Of a DNA stretch of 42,354 bases, positions 32,514-41,058 are shown piece after piece. Under the pieces are notes generated by a model. It saw nothing but the letters and a program-made list of their open reading frames with translations, searched no databases and had not been told where the DNA came from. This DNA comes from an uncultured Muribaculaceae bacterium. GTDB taxonomy: Bacteria; Bacteroidota; Bacteroidia; Bacteroidales; Muribaculaceae. Each line of letters begins with the position of its first letter. The stretch's first letter is position 1. The position numbers and the translations under genes are program-made. Location of the stretch: positions 1-42,354 of the forward strand of contig CAJTOZ010000014.1 of the NCBI GenBank assembly GCA_910578095.1, in the 5' to 3' direction.

Positions 32514-34340
32514 ATGAAGAAATTTTTAATAGGTTTCTCCCTGGCCGCCATTTCCTCTGTGGCGGCCGGCGCCGGCGAACTTGTGCCGGTTTTTCAGGAG
32601 CACTTCTCGAAGTGCAAGAGTAGCGTTATACAAGGAGGCTATTTCTCCGAAGACTACTATTTCAACAGCGGCGAGCACAGCGACAACGACGGATGGTACT
32701 CCCGCAACACCTATGTGAGCGAACGCGCCATCAAATTCAGCGCCAAGACCAAACAGGGCGGCTATGCCATAACGCCGGCCCTCAGCTTCGCCTCCGCCAC
32801 AGCCTCCAAGGTGGTGGTGCGTTTCCGCGCCCAGACCTGGGCCCACAAAGACGACATGGTGGAGATGTGCGTGCAGGTGGAAGGCGATGCCTCCACCATG
32901 CAGAAAGTGGACGCGGATGCCTCCACCAATATATCCAACCGTTCGGAAGAGCCGTTTGAGCTCACGTTCACCAACGTGCCCGACGGCGCCCAGCTGCGTT
33001 TCGGCGTGGCCAAGAAAGAGGGTGCCGCCGTGGACCGCTGCTTCCTCTCCGACATAGTCGTGCTTGAGGAGCGCGAGAGCGTCGACGCTCCGGCCATCCA
33101 CACCTCTGCGGGCTACCACCATTTTGCCGACATCATGGTGGGCAACGACAGCGAGATGAACACCATCAAGGTGGAAGCCTTGGGCCTCAGCTCCGACATC
33201 GAGATCAAGCTCCCCGCACAGGAATCCAATTTCACCATCGCGAAAAAGGATTGGAATCCCCGCAGCGGCGGCACGCTGGAGATCAATTTCACCCCTCTGC
33301 GCGCCGGCCACATGGAGGAATGTGTGAATATCGTAGCCGGAGAGGCTTCCTCAACCTTCATCCTCACAGGCAATGCCAAGGTGTACACGCCCGTGGCCGA
33401 TGCGGCCTCCAATGTGAGCGAGCAGTCATTCACCGCCAACTGGCACCGTGTGGCCGGTCTGGACCGCGTGGAGCTGTGTGTCTACACCAAGGAGAAAGGC
33501 GCTCTCAAGGCCACCGACCTGATGTTCTCCAAATACATCGAAGGCAAGAGCAACAACCGCGCTTTGGAGATATTCAACGGCACCGGCAACGATGTATCGC
33601 TCGACGGCTACCGCCTTCTCATGGAAAACAACGGTGCCGGCGGCTTCACTTTCGGCGAATACGCGTTTGAAGCCGACGCCGTAGTGCCCGCAGGAGGCAC
33701 CTTCACCGTGTGCAACGCCAATTTCAACGCCGTGCGCGACATTGCCGATGTGACCATCGGGTTCAACAACGGCGGATACGCCAACATCATGACCTTCACG
33801 GGCGATGATGCCATAGGACTTTTCGCCCCCGACGGCCGTCTTATCGATGCGCTCGGCTACGAAAGCACCGATGTGAACGACGAAGTGAGCGGCAACTGGG
33901 GCCAGGACAAGAGCTTCTACCGCAAGACATCGGTATATATGCCTTCCGACAAGTTCCGTATCGAACAATGGAACATCCACCCCATGGACTACTTCGAAGG
34001 CTACGGCTCGCACGCTCTTGATGCTACCGGCGATGTGATACGCGAAATCAAGCGCATCGACATCACCGACGGAGCCACATCGGCCGATATCACCGGCATA
34101 CCCGCCGACACTCCGTGCTTCTACACCGTACAGGGCTATTCCGCCGAATTCAAGACACTTGTATCACAGGAGATAGAAGTGGGCAACGCCTCCGCAGGCA
34201 TTGACGACGTAACCATCGACAACACGGCCACCGAGCAGGCTGCCTACGACATCGCCGGACGCCGCGTGGATGCCGCATCGGCCAAAGGTGTGGTGATTGT
34301 GCGCTACTCCGACGGCACCGCACGCAAGGTGCTGCGCTGA
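32514..34340 (+). CDS. Secreted lamin-tail-domain protein with T9SS-type tail
   Basis: A 608-residue cell-surface or secreted protein. The ATG at 32514 follows the promoter and gives a signal peptide (MKKFLIGFSLAAISSVAAGA). Residues about 22-190 form a beta-sandwich, about 195-290 an Ig-like domain, and about 335-480 a lamin-tail (LTD) fold with the usual start FSKYIEGKSNNRALEIFNGT, DGYRLLMENN and DDAIGLFAPDGRLIDALG. LTDs in bacteria often accompany secreted nucleases or phosphatases, but no catalytic domain is visible here. The C-terminus (AAYDIAGRRVDAA then VVIVRYSDGTARKVL) is a sorting tail. Function is unknown beyond surface display. Confidence 0.82.
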   Translation: MKKFLIGFSLAAISSVAAGAGELVPVFQEHFSKCKSSVIQGGYFSEDYYFNSGEHSDNDGWYSRNTYVSERAIKFSAKTKQGGYAITPALSFASATASKVVVRFRAQTWAHKDDMVEMCVQVEGDASTMQKVDADASTNISNRSEEPFELTFTNVPDGAQLRFGVAKKEGAAVDRCFLSDIVVLEERESVDAPAIHTSAGYHHFADIMVGNDSEMNTIKVEALGLSSDIEIKLPAQESNFTIAKKDWNPRSGGTLEINFTPLRAGHMEECVNIVAGEASSTFILTGNAKVYTPVADAASNVSEQSFTANWHRVAGLDRVELCVYTKEKGALKATDLMFSKYIEGKSNNRALEIFNGTGNDVSLDGYRLLMENNGAGGFTFGEYAFEADAVVPAGGTFTVCNANFNAVRDIADVTIGFNNGGYANIMTFTGDDAIGLFAPDGRLIDALGYESTDVNDEVSGNWGQDKSFYRKTSVYMPSDKFRIEQWNIHPMDYFEGYGSHALDATGDVIREIKRIDITDGATSADITGIPADTPCFYTVQGYSAEFKTLVSQEIEVGNASAGIDDVTIDNTATEQAAYDIAGRRVDAASAKGVVIVRYSDGTARKVLR

Positions 34341-34366
34341 CCGCGCGTGCCATAGCACAATGAAAA

Positions 34367-34409
34367 AACTCCGGAACCGGGCATCACGCCACGGTTCCGG
34401 AGTTTCTTT
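34367..34409. terminator. Bidirectional terminator between the lamin-tail and acyl-CoA ligase genes
   Basis: A 13-bp perfect stem (AACTCCGGAACCG with CGGTTCCGGAGTT) has AAAAA on its left and TTCTTTA on its right, so it can serve both convergent genes. Confidence 0.88.
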
Positions 34410-34429
34410 ATAAGTGAGCTGGAAATGAT

Positions 34430-36241
34430 TCAGACCGCATACATGGCCTCGATCTGATCGGCATAAAGAGCGTTGATTATGGCACGGCGCAACTTCAGGG
34501 TATTGGTGAGCTCGCCGGTCTCAATGCTGAACTCGCGGGGGAGAAGTGTGAATTTCTTGATCTTCTCGAATCCGGCGAAGCCTTTCTGGAGGCGTTCTAT
34601 GCGCTCGGCAATGAAATTGCGTATCTCCTCGTTCTGCACCAGATCGTCGAGACTGCGGAACTTGATGCGGCGGCTGCGGGCATATTCCTTGAGAGCCTCG
34701 AACGCCGGGACAATGATGGCGCTGACATACTTGCGGCGGTCGCCTATTACGGCCACCTGCTCTATATAGCGGTCCTCGCCCAGGCGGCTCTCGATGGCCT
34801 GCGGGGCTATGTACTTGCCATTGGAAGTCTTGAAGAGATCCTTGATGCGCTCTGTGAGTACAATGGCACCGTTTTCATCGATGCGGCCAGCATCGCCGGT
34901 ACGGAACCAGCCATCGGCTGTGAATGCTTTCGCGGTGTCGTCGGGGCGGTTGTAGTAGCCACGCATCACAGTGGGGCCCTTCACGAGTATCTCGTCCTGC
35001 TCGCCGATGCGCACCTGCACATCGGGCATCACGGTGCCTACGGTTCCCACTTCCCAGTTCACGGCAGGATAGCACGATACAGTGGCAGTGGTCTCGCTCA
35101 GGCCGTAGCCTATGACTATGTTGATTCCGCATGTGTGGAGAAATTCCACAATATTGTCGCTCAGCGGCGCACCGGCCGTGGGGAATATATTGCCGCGGTC
35201 CACACCTATCACACGACGCATGGGCGCAAACACCTTCTTGTCGAAAAACGCGTACTGCTTCTCCAGCAGCCAGGGAGCCTTGAGGCCTCGGCGGGCGTAG
35301 CGCAGATTACGCTCTGCCCCTACGCGCAGCGCACGGTCCACCATCCAGCGCTTCAGGCCTGTCATGCCTCCTATCTTTTCCTGCACGGCGGTGTACACTT
35401 TTTCCCAGAAACGGGGCACGGAGCACATGCATGTGGGGCGCACCTGGCGCAGCGAGCGCTGCACTTCTCTGGGATCGCGGTTTATGGCCACACGCATGCC
35501 CAGGTCAAGGCAATAGTAGGTCCATGCCTTCTCAAAGATATGGCTCAGGGGCAGGAAGCAGAGAGACGTGTCGGCATCACTGAGCATGGTGAGGCGCTCC
35601 CGGTGGATACGCACGGCGGCATTCATGCAGCTGTGGGGAAGCACGGCGCCCTTAGGCTCGCCGGTGGTGCCGGATGTATAGATGAGAGTGAAGATATCGT
35701 CGGGCGATGCGGCGGCTGTGCGTTCGGCCACAACGTCGCGGCACATCTGCGATGCGGCTTCGCCGAGGGCGATAAAGTCGGCCCAGCGCATGGAAGTGGT
35801 GTCGTCCTCATCAAGCTTGATAGAGGCATCGAAGCACACGATACGCTCAAGAGCGGGGCATTCGGAAGCTATGGAGCGCACCACGTCGTAATGACGCTGC
35901 TCGCCCACAAATGCCATGCGCGCGGCTGCATCGCGCAGTATGTAGCGCACTTGTTCGGGACTGCTGGTGGCATAAAGCGATACGGGCACAGCGCGGTTGG
36001 CATAGGCGCCGAAGTCGGTCACGAGCGTCTCGGGACAGTTCGGGGCAAAAATCGCGAGCATATCCTGCGGCTCCACGCCGAGGGTCTCGAGGGCACATGC
36101 AGCGGCCGTGGTGAGCACCTGCAGTTCAGCCCACGATGTGGGCACCCACTCCTCGCTGCCGGGATACTGGCAGCGGAAAGCCTCCCGCTCGCCATATCGC
36201 GCGGCATTTTTTGCCACAAGATTTGTGAGTATATTAGGCAT
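34430..36241 (-). CDS. Long-chain fatty acid-CoA ligase (AMP-forming)
   Basis: A 603-residue adenylate-forming enzyme that activates long-chain fatty acids to acyl-CoA at the membrane. Motifs are complete: IYTSGTTGEPKGAVLPHS (P-loop), GYGLSETTATVS, GWFRTGDAGRIDENG, and the hinge and Lys region RIKDLFKTSNGKYIAPQ. It is of the FadD15-like type widespread in Bacteroidetes. It has its own promoter and converges on the lamin-tail gene. Confidence 0.94.
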   Translation of the reverse strand: MPNILTNLVAKNAARYGEREAFRCQYPGSEEWVPTSWAELQVLTTAAACALETLGVEPQDMLAIFAPNCPETLVTDFGAYANRAVPVSLYATSSPEQVRYILRDAAARMAFVGEQRHYDVVRSIASECPALERIVCFDASIKLDEDDTTSMRWADFIALGEAASQMCRDVVAERTAAASPDDIFTLIYTSGTTGEPKGAVLPHSCMNAAVRIHRERLTMLSDADTSLCFLPLSHIFEKAWTYYCLDLGMRVAINRDPREVQRSLRQVRPTCMCSVPRFWEKVYTAVQEKIGGMTGLKRWMVDRALRVGAERNLRYARRGLKAPWLLEKQYAFFDKKVFAPMRRVIGVDRGNIFPTAGAPLSDNIVEFLHTCGINIVIGYGLSETTATVSCYPAVNWEVGTVGTVMPDVQVRIGEQDEILVKGPTVMRGYYNRPDDTAKAFTADGWFRTGDAGRIDENGAIVLTERIKDLFKTSNGKYIAPQAIESRLGEDRYIEQVAVIGDRRKYVSAIIVPAFEALKEYARSRRIKFRSLDDLVQNEEIRNFIAERIERLQKGFAGFEKIKKFTLLPREFSIETGELTNTLKLRRAIINALYADQIEAMYAV

Positions 36242-36272
36242 AAATAGTTTCTATCGTTCGTAAAAACAGCGG

Positions 36273-36305
36273 CAAAGGTAAGGCCTTTGCTTATATTTTG
36301 AACAA
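36273..36305 (-). promoter_or_regulatory. Promoter of the acyl-CoA ligase gene
   Basis: On the minus strand TTG (36305-36303) and TACCTTTG (36280-36273) are 22 bases apart; the start codon at 36241 is 31 bases downstream. It occupies the 136-base gap after the SLC13 gene, in which no clear terminator was seen. Confidence 0.6.
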
Positions 36306-36377
36306 TTCAGCAGTAACTATTCGCTTTTTGCTTAAGATTCGTTTGCAATTCGGCGAGAAAATTTAATATTCATTAAC

Positions 36378-38216
36378 TCAGAACGGATAAATCAAGGGCA
36401 AAACAAGCACCATTATCACGCCGATGGCAAGCTGCAGCGGCAGCCCCACGCGGATATAATCCATGAAACGATACGGCGCCGCGGGCATCACCAGCGCGTT
36501 GGGGGGCGTGGAGAATGGCGATGCGAAACACATGCTGGCCGCAAACGTGACCGCCATCAGGAAAGGCAACGGACTGACACCCACCGCCATGGCACTCGAC
36601 ATGGCTATCGGGGCCACCAGCACAGCCGTGGCGGTGTTGCTTATAAACATGGTGAGTATGGCCGTGGTGAGATATATGCCTGCCATCAGCGCCATGGGGC
36701 CCGCATCGCCGAGCCACTGCACGAGCGTGCGGCTGACGAGTTCGGTGGTGCCGGTTTTCTCCAGCGCGAACGACATGGGCATCATGGCCGCTATGAGCAC
36801 CACGCTCTCCCAGTTGATGGTGCGGTAGGCAGCCTCGACATTGCGGAAACAGCCGGTGAGCACCGTGAGCACGGCTGCACCGAGCACAGCCACCACAGGA
36901 GGAATGGGAATGAAATCAAACACCATGGCACACACCATCAGCAACATTATGAGGGCGGCGAGAGGAGCCTTGTAGTCGAAAGTGACACCATCGGCCCGCT
37001 CCATCGGGCTTCCGAGCACCACCCACGCATCCGGGTGCTGGCCGAGCGCGGCAATGGCGTCCCATGCGCCCTGCACCAGCAGCACATCGCCGCTATGGAG
37101 CGTGAGATCGCCGAGATCGGACCGCAGGATGCGCTTGCCGCGGCGCACACCCACCACATTTACCCTGAACTGCTTGCGGAAGCCGAGCGAGGCCACGGTG
37201 CGGCCGGCAACGGAGGACGACGGCATAAGCACTATCTCGGCGATGCCCACATCGTAGAAGCGCATGTCGCCGCTGCGCACATCGCCCTCAGGACGCCCGA
37301 GCACACACTCCAGAGCCATGCGGGCCACATTCTCCTCGGAGCCACGCGCATAGAGCAGGTCGCCGGGGCGCAGACGCGTGTCGGGGCCGGCGCTTTCCTG
37401 CGAGATGTTCTTCAGCAGGCCATGACGCCCACCGCCGCGACGCACCTCTATCACATCCACATCGAAGCGCTTGCCGAGATCGGCCTGCGCGAGAGTGCGG
37501 CCGGCCAGGCGGGAGTGGCGGCCCACCTCGAGCACATGCATGTCGGCCGTAAGACCGTATTCCTTCACCAGCTGGCCGAGGCTCTTGCCTTTCTCAGAGG
37601 CGCCGGAGGCCGATGCCCCGCGGCCCAGAAACCGTCGCACAAGCGGCAGCAACAGGAGCGTACCCGCCACCAGACACACCAGTCCGGCCGGCGCGAAACC
37701 AAAGAATCCCAGAGGCGTATTGCCACCCTCTTCCCATATTTCGGCCACAACAAGGTTGGGCGGCGTGCCTATGAGTGTGAGCATGCCTCCCATGGAACTC
37801 GCGAAGGCCAGCGGCATGAGCAGACGCGAAGCCGGCACACCCGCCGAGGCACACATGCTCACCACTATGGGCATCATCAGCGCCACGGTGCCCGTGTTGC
37901 TCACAAAGCCGCCAATGAGGGCCGTGACGCCCATCACAAGAAAATACATGCGCGTGGGGCTGTCGCCGGCCAGACGCATCATGCGCGCGCTGATCATCTT
38001 GGCCAGCCCCGTACGGAACACTGCGCCTCCCACCACAAAGAGCCCCACCATCATTATGACAATGGAATTGGAAAATCCGGAAAGGGCTTCGGGCACAGTC
38101 AGCACGCCGCCCATAGTCAGCACGAGCAGTGCTGTGAGCGCAACGATATCCGAACGCAGGCGCCCGTCGACAAACAGGATGGCGGCGCCAAGAAGAGTGA
38201 GCAGGGTAAGCAGCAT
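36378..38216 (-). CDS. SLC13/DASS family anion permease with two TrkA-C domains
   Basis: A 612-residue polytopic transporter of the sodium-coupled anion (sulfate/dicarboxylate) family. Two membrane blocks carry the re-entrant signatures FVSNTGTVALMMPI and MFISNTATAVLVAPIAM (SNT motifs), with GGMLTLIGTPPNLVV in the first. Between them (about 205-385) lie two RCK_C/TrkA-C regulatory domains, beginning near VLEVGRHSRLAGRTLAQ and VLMPSSSVAGRTVASLG. The transported anion is not evident. It starts 9 bases after recO and is the last gene of the MFS, recO, SLC13 run. Confidence 0.93.
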   Translation of the reverse strand: MLLTLLTLLGAAILFVDGRLRSDIVALTALLVLTMGGVLTVPEALSGFSNSIVIMMVGLFVVGGAVFRTGLAKMISARMMRLAGDSPTRMYFLVMGVTALIGGFVSNTGTVALMMPIVVSMCASAGVPASRLLMPLAFASSMGGMLTLIGTPPNLVVAEIWEEGGNTPLGFFGFAPAGLVCLVAGTLLLLPLVRRFLGRGASASGASEKGKSLGQLVKEYGLTADMHVLEVGRHSRLAGRTLAQADLGKRFDVDVIEVRRGGGRHGLLKNISQESAGPDTRLRPGDLLYARGSEENVARMALECVLGRPEGDVRSGDMRFYDVGIAEIVLMPSSSVAGRTVASLGFRKQFRVNVVGVRRGKRILRSDLGDLTLHSGDVLLVQGAWDAIAALGQHPDAWVVLGSPMERADGVTFDYKAPLAALIMLLMVCAMVFDFIPIPPVVAVLGAAVLTVLTGCFRNVEAAYRTINWESVVLIAAMMPMSFALEKTGTTELVSRTLVQWLGDAGPMALMAGIYLTTAILTMFISNTATAVLVAPIAMSSAMAVGVSPLPFLMAVTFAASMCFASPFSTPPNALVMPAAPYRFMDYIRVGLPLQLAIGVIMVLVLPLIYPF

Positions 38217-38225
38217 AGGCTATGG

Positions 38226-38957
38226 TCAGAATAATGTTTTAAGAATATCGAGAGAGCGTGTGGCCGAAGCGGCCACGGCGCCATGCATGGCGTAATAATC
38301 GAGGATGCCGTCGAGCATCAGGCGCCTGTCGGAACGGCTCAGACGCACCCGCGCTATATTATTTAATGTGAGACGGCCGAGCAGACACACCGCACGGGCC
38401 TCGTCGGGCATGAGATAGCGCCCGCGCACGGGCGGCGAGACGCGGAACACACCTTCCGTCATGTCGAACACCGCACCGGGACGCCACGAGCCGAAATCGG
38501 GAGCGATACCCGTCATCGTGGCCAAGGCCCGCAGAAACCACAGATGGAAATTGGCCACGGCATTGGTGTCCGTCAGAGCGTCAAGTGCGCGCACCGCCCC
38601 GAAAAGAAAATCGGAGAGACGGGCATCGGGCTCGGAAGCGCGCAGCACGCCGTCGGCCACATCGGCCAGAAAAAGGGCCATGGCTGTCTTCACCGGATGG
38701 GAATGCAGCGACGATGTCACAGCCACCGGACGCAGATCGCGCAGCCGCACCAGATCGCGGCCGGGACGGCTCACCACCACCCCCTCGAATATGGCCAGCG
38801 GCATCGTGAGCGCCCTGCGGCGCTGCGCCTCCCTCCCCGTGCCCGCGGGCATGGATATGCCCACACGGCCGCATTCGGCTGTCCACGCCGAAAGTATCGA
38901 CGTGCGGTCGTCGTGGCGGACAGTGCGTAGCGCGAGACAGTGGAGAGATTCGTACAT
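38226..38957 (-). CDS. recO: DNA repair protein RecO
   Basis: A 243-residue recombination mediator that helps RecR load RecA on SSB-coated DNA. The N-terminal OB-fold (ALRTVRHDDRTSILSAWTAECGRVG) and the helical C-terminal domain (ANFHLWFLRALATMTGIAPDF) are typical of Bacteroidetes RecO; the zinc-binding Cys residues of some family members are absent, as is usual there. It sits between MFS (5-base gap) and SLC13 (9-base gap). Confidence 0.92.
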   Translation of the reverse strand: MYESLHCLALRTVRHDDRTSILSAWTAECGRVGISMPAGTGREAQRRRALTMPLAIFEGVVVSRPGRDLVRLRDLRPVAVTSSLHSHPVKTAMALFLADVADGVLRASEPDARLSDFLFGAVRALDALTDTNAVANFHLWFLRALATMTGIAPDFGSWRPGAVFDMTEGVFRVSPPVRGRYLMPDEARAVCLLGRLTLNNIARVRLSRSDRRLMLDGILDYYAMHGAVAASATRSLDILKTLF

Positions 38958-38962
38958 GGAAT

Positions 38963-40186
38963 TTACTTCTTGATGCGGCGTGATATGTCAGGGAGCCATA
39001 TGGCGGCCAGTCCCAGCAGAGGCATATAGGCGCACACCCTGTAGATGGCGGCGATGCCATAGGCGTCGGCATAATAGCCGAGAGCGGCCGAAGCTATGCC
39101 GGCCACACCGAAGCTGAGACCGAAAAACATGCCCGACACCGTGCCAAGCTTGTTGGGAAAAAGCTCCTGGGAATAGAGCAATATGGCCGGAAACGCCGAC
39201 GACAGCATGAATCCGGCGCCAAAACTCATGGCCACAGTCATGGCGGCTCCGCAATACGGCATGGCAAGGCTGAAAGGCGCGGTGCCCACCAGCGACACCG
39301 CGATCACAGCCTTACGCCCGTAGCGGTCGCCCATAGGGCCGCCCACCAGCGTGCCGGCGGCAGTGGCGAAGAGAAACACAAACAGGCACATCTGCGATGC
39401 ACGGATGCTCATGCCGAATGTGTCTATAAGATAAAATGTATAGTAGCTCGTGATGGAAGCCATGTATATGTACTTCGAGAATATAAGCACCAGAATCAGC
39501 ACCACCGTGAGCCATGTGGCGAGCGGACCCAGAGGCCGGGGCACAGAGACTGCCCCACTTCCGGCGGCCGCCTTGCGCCGCTCCGAGAGCCAGGTGCCAT
39601 ACCAGCGGCACACGGGCATCATCAGGCGGATGGCGGCAAGCGCGAGCACAATGAACAAAGCGGCGCGCGCGCGACCATAAGGCGCCACCAGCACGGCCAC
39701 CAACAGCGGGCCCACAGCCGTGCCGAAATTACCTCCCACCTGAAAAATGCTCTGCGCCATACCGCGGCGCCCGTGGGAAGCAAGCGAGGTGATGCGCGAG
39801 GCCTCGGGATGGAGCGTGGCCGAACCGATGCCCACCATGGCCACCGCCACCAGCACAGCACCCATCGACTGTGCGAAAGCAAAGAGCACAATGCCCGCAG
39901 CCGTGCTGCACATGCCGGCAGGAAGGCTGCGCACAAACGGGCGCCGGTCGAAAGCATAACCTATCAGCGGCTGAAACACCGACGACGCTATCTGATACAC
40001 AAGCGTGATAAGACCGATCTGAGCGAAATTCAATGAAAGATCGTCCTTCAGCATAGGATACATGGCCGAAATCACCGACTGAAGCGCGTCGTTCAGGCAG
40101 TGTACGGCGCTGAGTGCCATCAGCACCGGAAAGGCAGAATCGGCGGAAATACGCCTCAAACGTAGGGTCACACTGGTCATAAACAA
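38963..40186 (-). CDS. MFS transporter, fosmidomycin-resistance (Fsr) type
   Basis: A 407-residue major facilitator with about 12 membrane segments. The N-terminal HCLNDALQSVISAMYPMLK, QIASSVFQPLIGYAFDRRP and GIGSATLHPEASR segments are typical of the Fsr-like efflux family. GDRYGRKAV is the conserved loop after the middle segment. Substrates are unknown. It is the first gene of a minus-strand operon with recO and SLC13. Confidence 0.92.
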   Translation of the reverse strand: MFMTSVTLRLRRISADSAFPVLMALSAVHCLNDALQSVISAMYPMLKDDLSLNFAQIGLITLVYQIASSVFQPLIGYAFDRRPFVRSLPAGMCSTAAGIVLFAFAQSMGAVLVAVAMVGIGSATLHPEASRITSLASHGRRGMAQSIFQVGGNFGTAVGPLLVAVLVAPYGRARAALFIVLALAAIRLMMPVCRWYGTWLSERRKAAAGSGAVSVPRPLGPLATWLTVVLILVLIFSKYIYMASITSYYTFYLIDTFGMSIRASQMCLFVFLFATAAGTLVGGPMGDRYGRKAVIAVSLVGTAPFSLAMPYCGAAMTVAMSFGAGFMLSSAFPAILLYSQELFPNKLGTVSGMFFGLSFGVAGIASAALGYYADAYGIAAIYRVCAYMPLLGLAAIWLPDISRRIKK

Positions 40187-40200
40187 GCTTTTTCGAGCTG

Positions 40201-40208
40201 CAAAGGTA
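40201..40208 (-). promoter_or_regulatory. -7 element of the MFS-recO-SLC13 promoter
   Basis: On the minus strand TACCTTTG matches the consensus 14 bases before the MFS start codon; a -33 match at normal spacing is not seen. Confidence 0.5.
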
Positions 40209-40235
40209 CAAAAATTAAAGAAAATATGGAAAATA

Positions 40236-40267
40236 TTTGCATATACAAAAAAAAGTCCCTAACTTTG
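40236..40267 (+). promoter_or_regulatory. Promoter of the tRNA-Glu-rpsT-tRNA-Glu unit
   Basis: TTTG (40236-40239) and TAACTTTG (40260-40267) are exactly 20 bases apart; the first tRNA begins 18 bases downstream. Confidence 0.82.
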
Positions 40268-40285
40268 CAATCGCTTTTAGCGCAA

Positions 40286-40357
40286 GGCCCATTCGTCTAT
40301 CGGCTAGGACGCAAGATTTTCATTCTTGAAAGAGGAGTTCGATTCTCCTATGGGCTA
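40286..40357 (+). tRNA. tRNA-Glu (anticodon TTC), copy 1
   Basis: A 72-base cloverleaf without encoded CCA: acceptor GGCCCAT/ATGGGCT (first pair G-U), anticodon stem CAAGA/TCTTG with loop TTTTCAT, T arm GAGTTCGATTCTC. Identical to the copy at 40670. Confidence 0.95.
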
Positions 40358-40393
40358 CAATTATAAACTAATCTGATATACAACTGCACAGAA

Positions 40394-40651
40394 ATGGCAA
40401 ATCATAAATCTTCCATCAAGAGAATTCGCCAGACCGAGGCCCGTCGTCTGCGCAACCGCTACTACGCCAAGACAGCCCGCAACGCTGTCCGCGCACTGCG
40501 TCGCCTCACCGACAAGACCGAAGCCGAAGCTAAGCTGCGCACCGTAAGCGCTATGCTCGACCGTCTTGCTTCCAAAAAGGCAATCAGCAAGAACAAAGCC
40601 GCCAACCTCAAGAGCAAGCTTGCGAAGCACATCGCCAAGCTCGCTGCCTAA
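40394..40651 (+). CDS. rpsT: 30S ribosomal protein S20
   Basis: An 85-residue, very basic, helical ribosomal protein that binds 16S rRNA early in 30S assembly. MANHKSSIKRIRQTEARR is the family start, and the C-terminus AISKNKAANLKSKLAKHI is typical. It lies 36 bases after one tRNA-Glu and 18 bases before an identical one, with no promoter of its own seen, so all three are probably processed from one transcript. Confidence 0.97.
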   Translation: MANHKSSIKRIRQTEARRLRNRYYAKTARNAVRALRRLTDKTEAEAKLRTVSAMLDRLASKKAISKNKAANLKSKLAKHIAKLAA

Positions 40652-40669
40652 GGCTGCGGACTTTAAGCT

Positions 40670-40741
40670 GGCCCATTCGTCTATCGGCTAGGACGCAAGA
40701 TTTTCATTCTTGAAAGAGGAGTTCGATTCTCCTATGGGCTA
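40670..40741 (+). tRNA. tRNA-Glu (anticodon TTC), copy 2
   Basis: Identical over all 72 bases to the copy at 40286; identity extends through the next three bases (CAA). Followed directly by a terminator. Confidence 0.95.
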
Positions 40742-40744
40742 CAA

Positions 40745-40786
40745 AACGTCTGACCTCATCACGAGGCCGGACGTTTTTGTTTTTTC
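40745..40786 (+). terminator. Terminator after the tRNA-Glu-rpsT-tRNA-Glu unit
   Basis: AACGTCTGACCTC pairs with GAGGCCGGACGTT with one mismatch, followed by TTTGTTTTTT. On the minus strand TTTTG follows the stem, so it may also end the candidate RNA from the opposite side. Confidence 0.85.
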
Positions 40787-40830
40787 CTTCATCCGACGCA
40801 CCGTGCCATTGCCATCGCCACAATATAGCT

Positions 40831-40862
40831 CCGGGGCGCGTCCCTCACGGAATGCACCCCGG
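40831..40862. repeat. Strong GC-rich hairpin
   Basis: CCGGGGCGCGTCCC (40831-40844) pairs with GGAATGCACCCCGG (40849-40862), mostly Watson-Crick with two wobbles and one mismatch, closing a 4-base loop (TCAC on plus, GTGA, a GNRA loop, on minus). Confidence 0.7.
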
Positions 40863-40906
40863 ATGTAGTTGCTATCGCAATATTCGCATAATCAATTTTC
40901 CTGGTA

Positions 40907-40937
40907 CAAAGGTACGCACCGGAAAGGCGGCACACAA
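40907..40937 (-). promoter_or_regulatory. Minus-strand promoter without a protein gene
   Basis: TTG (40937-40935) and TACCTTTG (40914-40907) are 20 bases apart. No coding region follows on the minus strand, only the hairpin and terminator described for the candidate RNA. Confidence 0.55.
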
Positions 40938-40939
40938 TA

Positions 40940-40961
40940 CCTAAAAATAGGTATTTTTAGG
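40940..40961. promoter_or_regulatory. 22-bp perfect palindrome, candidate operator
   Basis: CCTAAAAATA, then GG, then TATTTTTAGG: perfect 10-bp arms. It sits 2 bases upstream of the -33 element of the minus-strand promoter, the position where a dimeric activator would bind. Confidence 0.6.
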
Positions 40962-40966
40962 CTACA

Positions 40967-40982
40967 TGCCGAAATGTCGGCA
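40967..40982. repeat. Small hairpin beside the palindrome
   Basis: TGCCGA and TCGGCA around AATG. It could be the end signal for xth transcripts from the right or part of a compound regulator site; there is no T-run. Confidence 0.4.
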
Positions 40983-41058
40983 CATAAATCAGCTTAGATT
41001 CTTTGGGCGGATACAGAAGCACCGAACGACCAAAGAAACAAAAGGATTAACAATAGCC

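Larger units (their letters stand above)
40745..40900 (-). ncRNA. Candidate small RNA of about 155 bases
   Basis: No protein is encoded here: frames are short. A consensus minus-strand promoter (40907-40937) points into the region, a strong 16-pair hairpin with a GTGA loop (on the minus strand) lies at about 40830-40863, and the hairpin at 40745-40770 with TTTTG beyond it could terminate the RNA. I do not recognise the family. Alternatively the hairpin could be a REP-like dispersed element. Confidence 0.3.

Noticed and set aside
37035..38234. Plus-strand open frame opposite the SLC13 permease
   Set aside because: Its product is His/Gln/Arg-rich and low in complexity, as expected for an antisense shadow.
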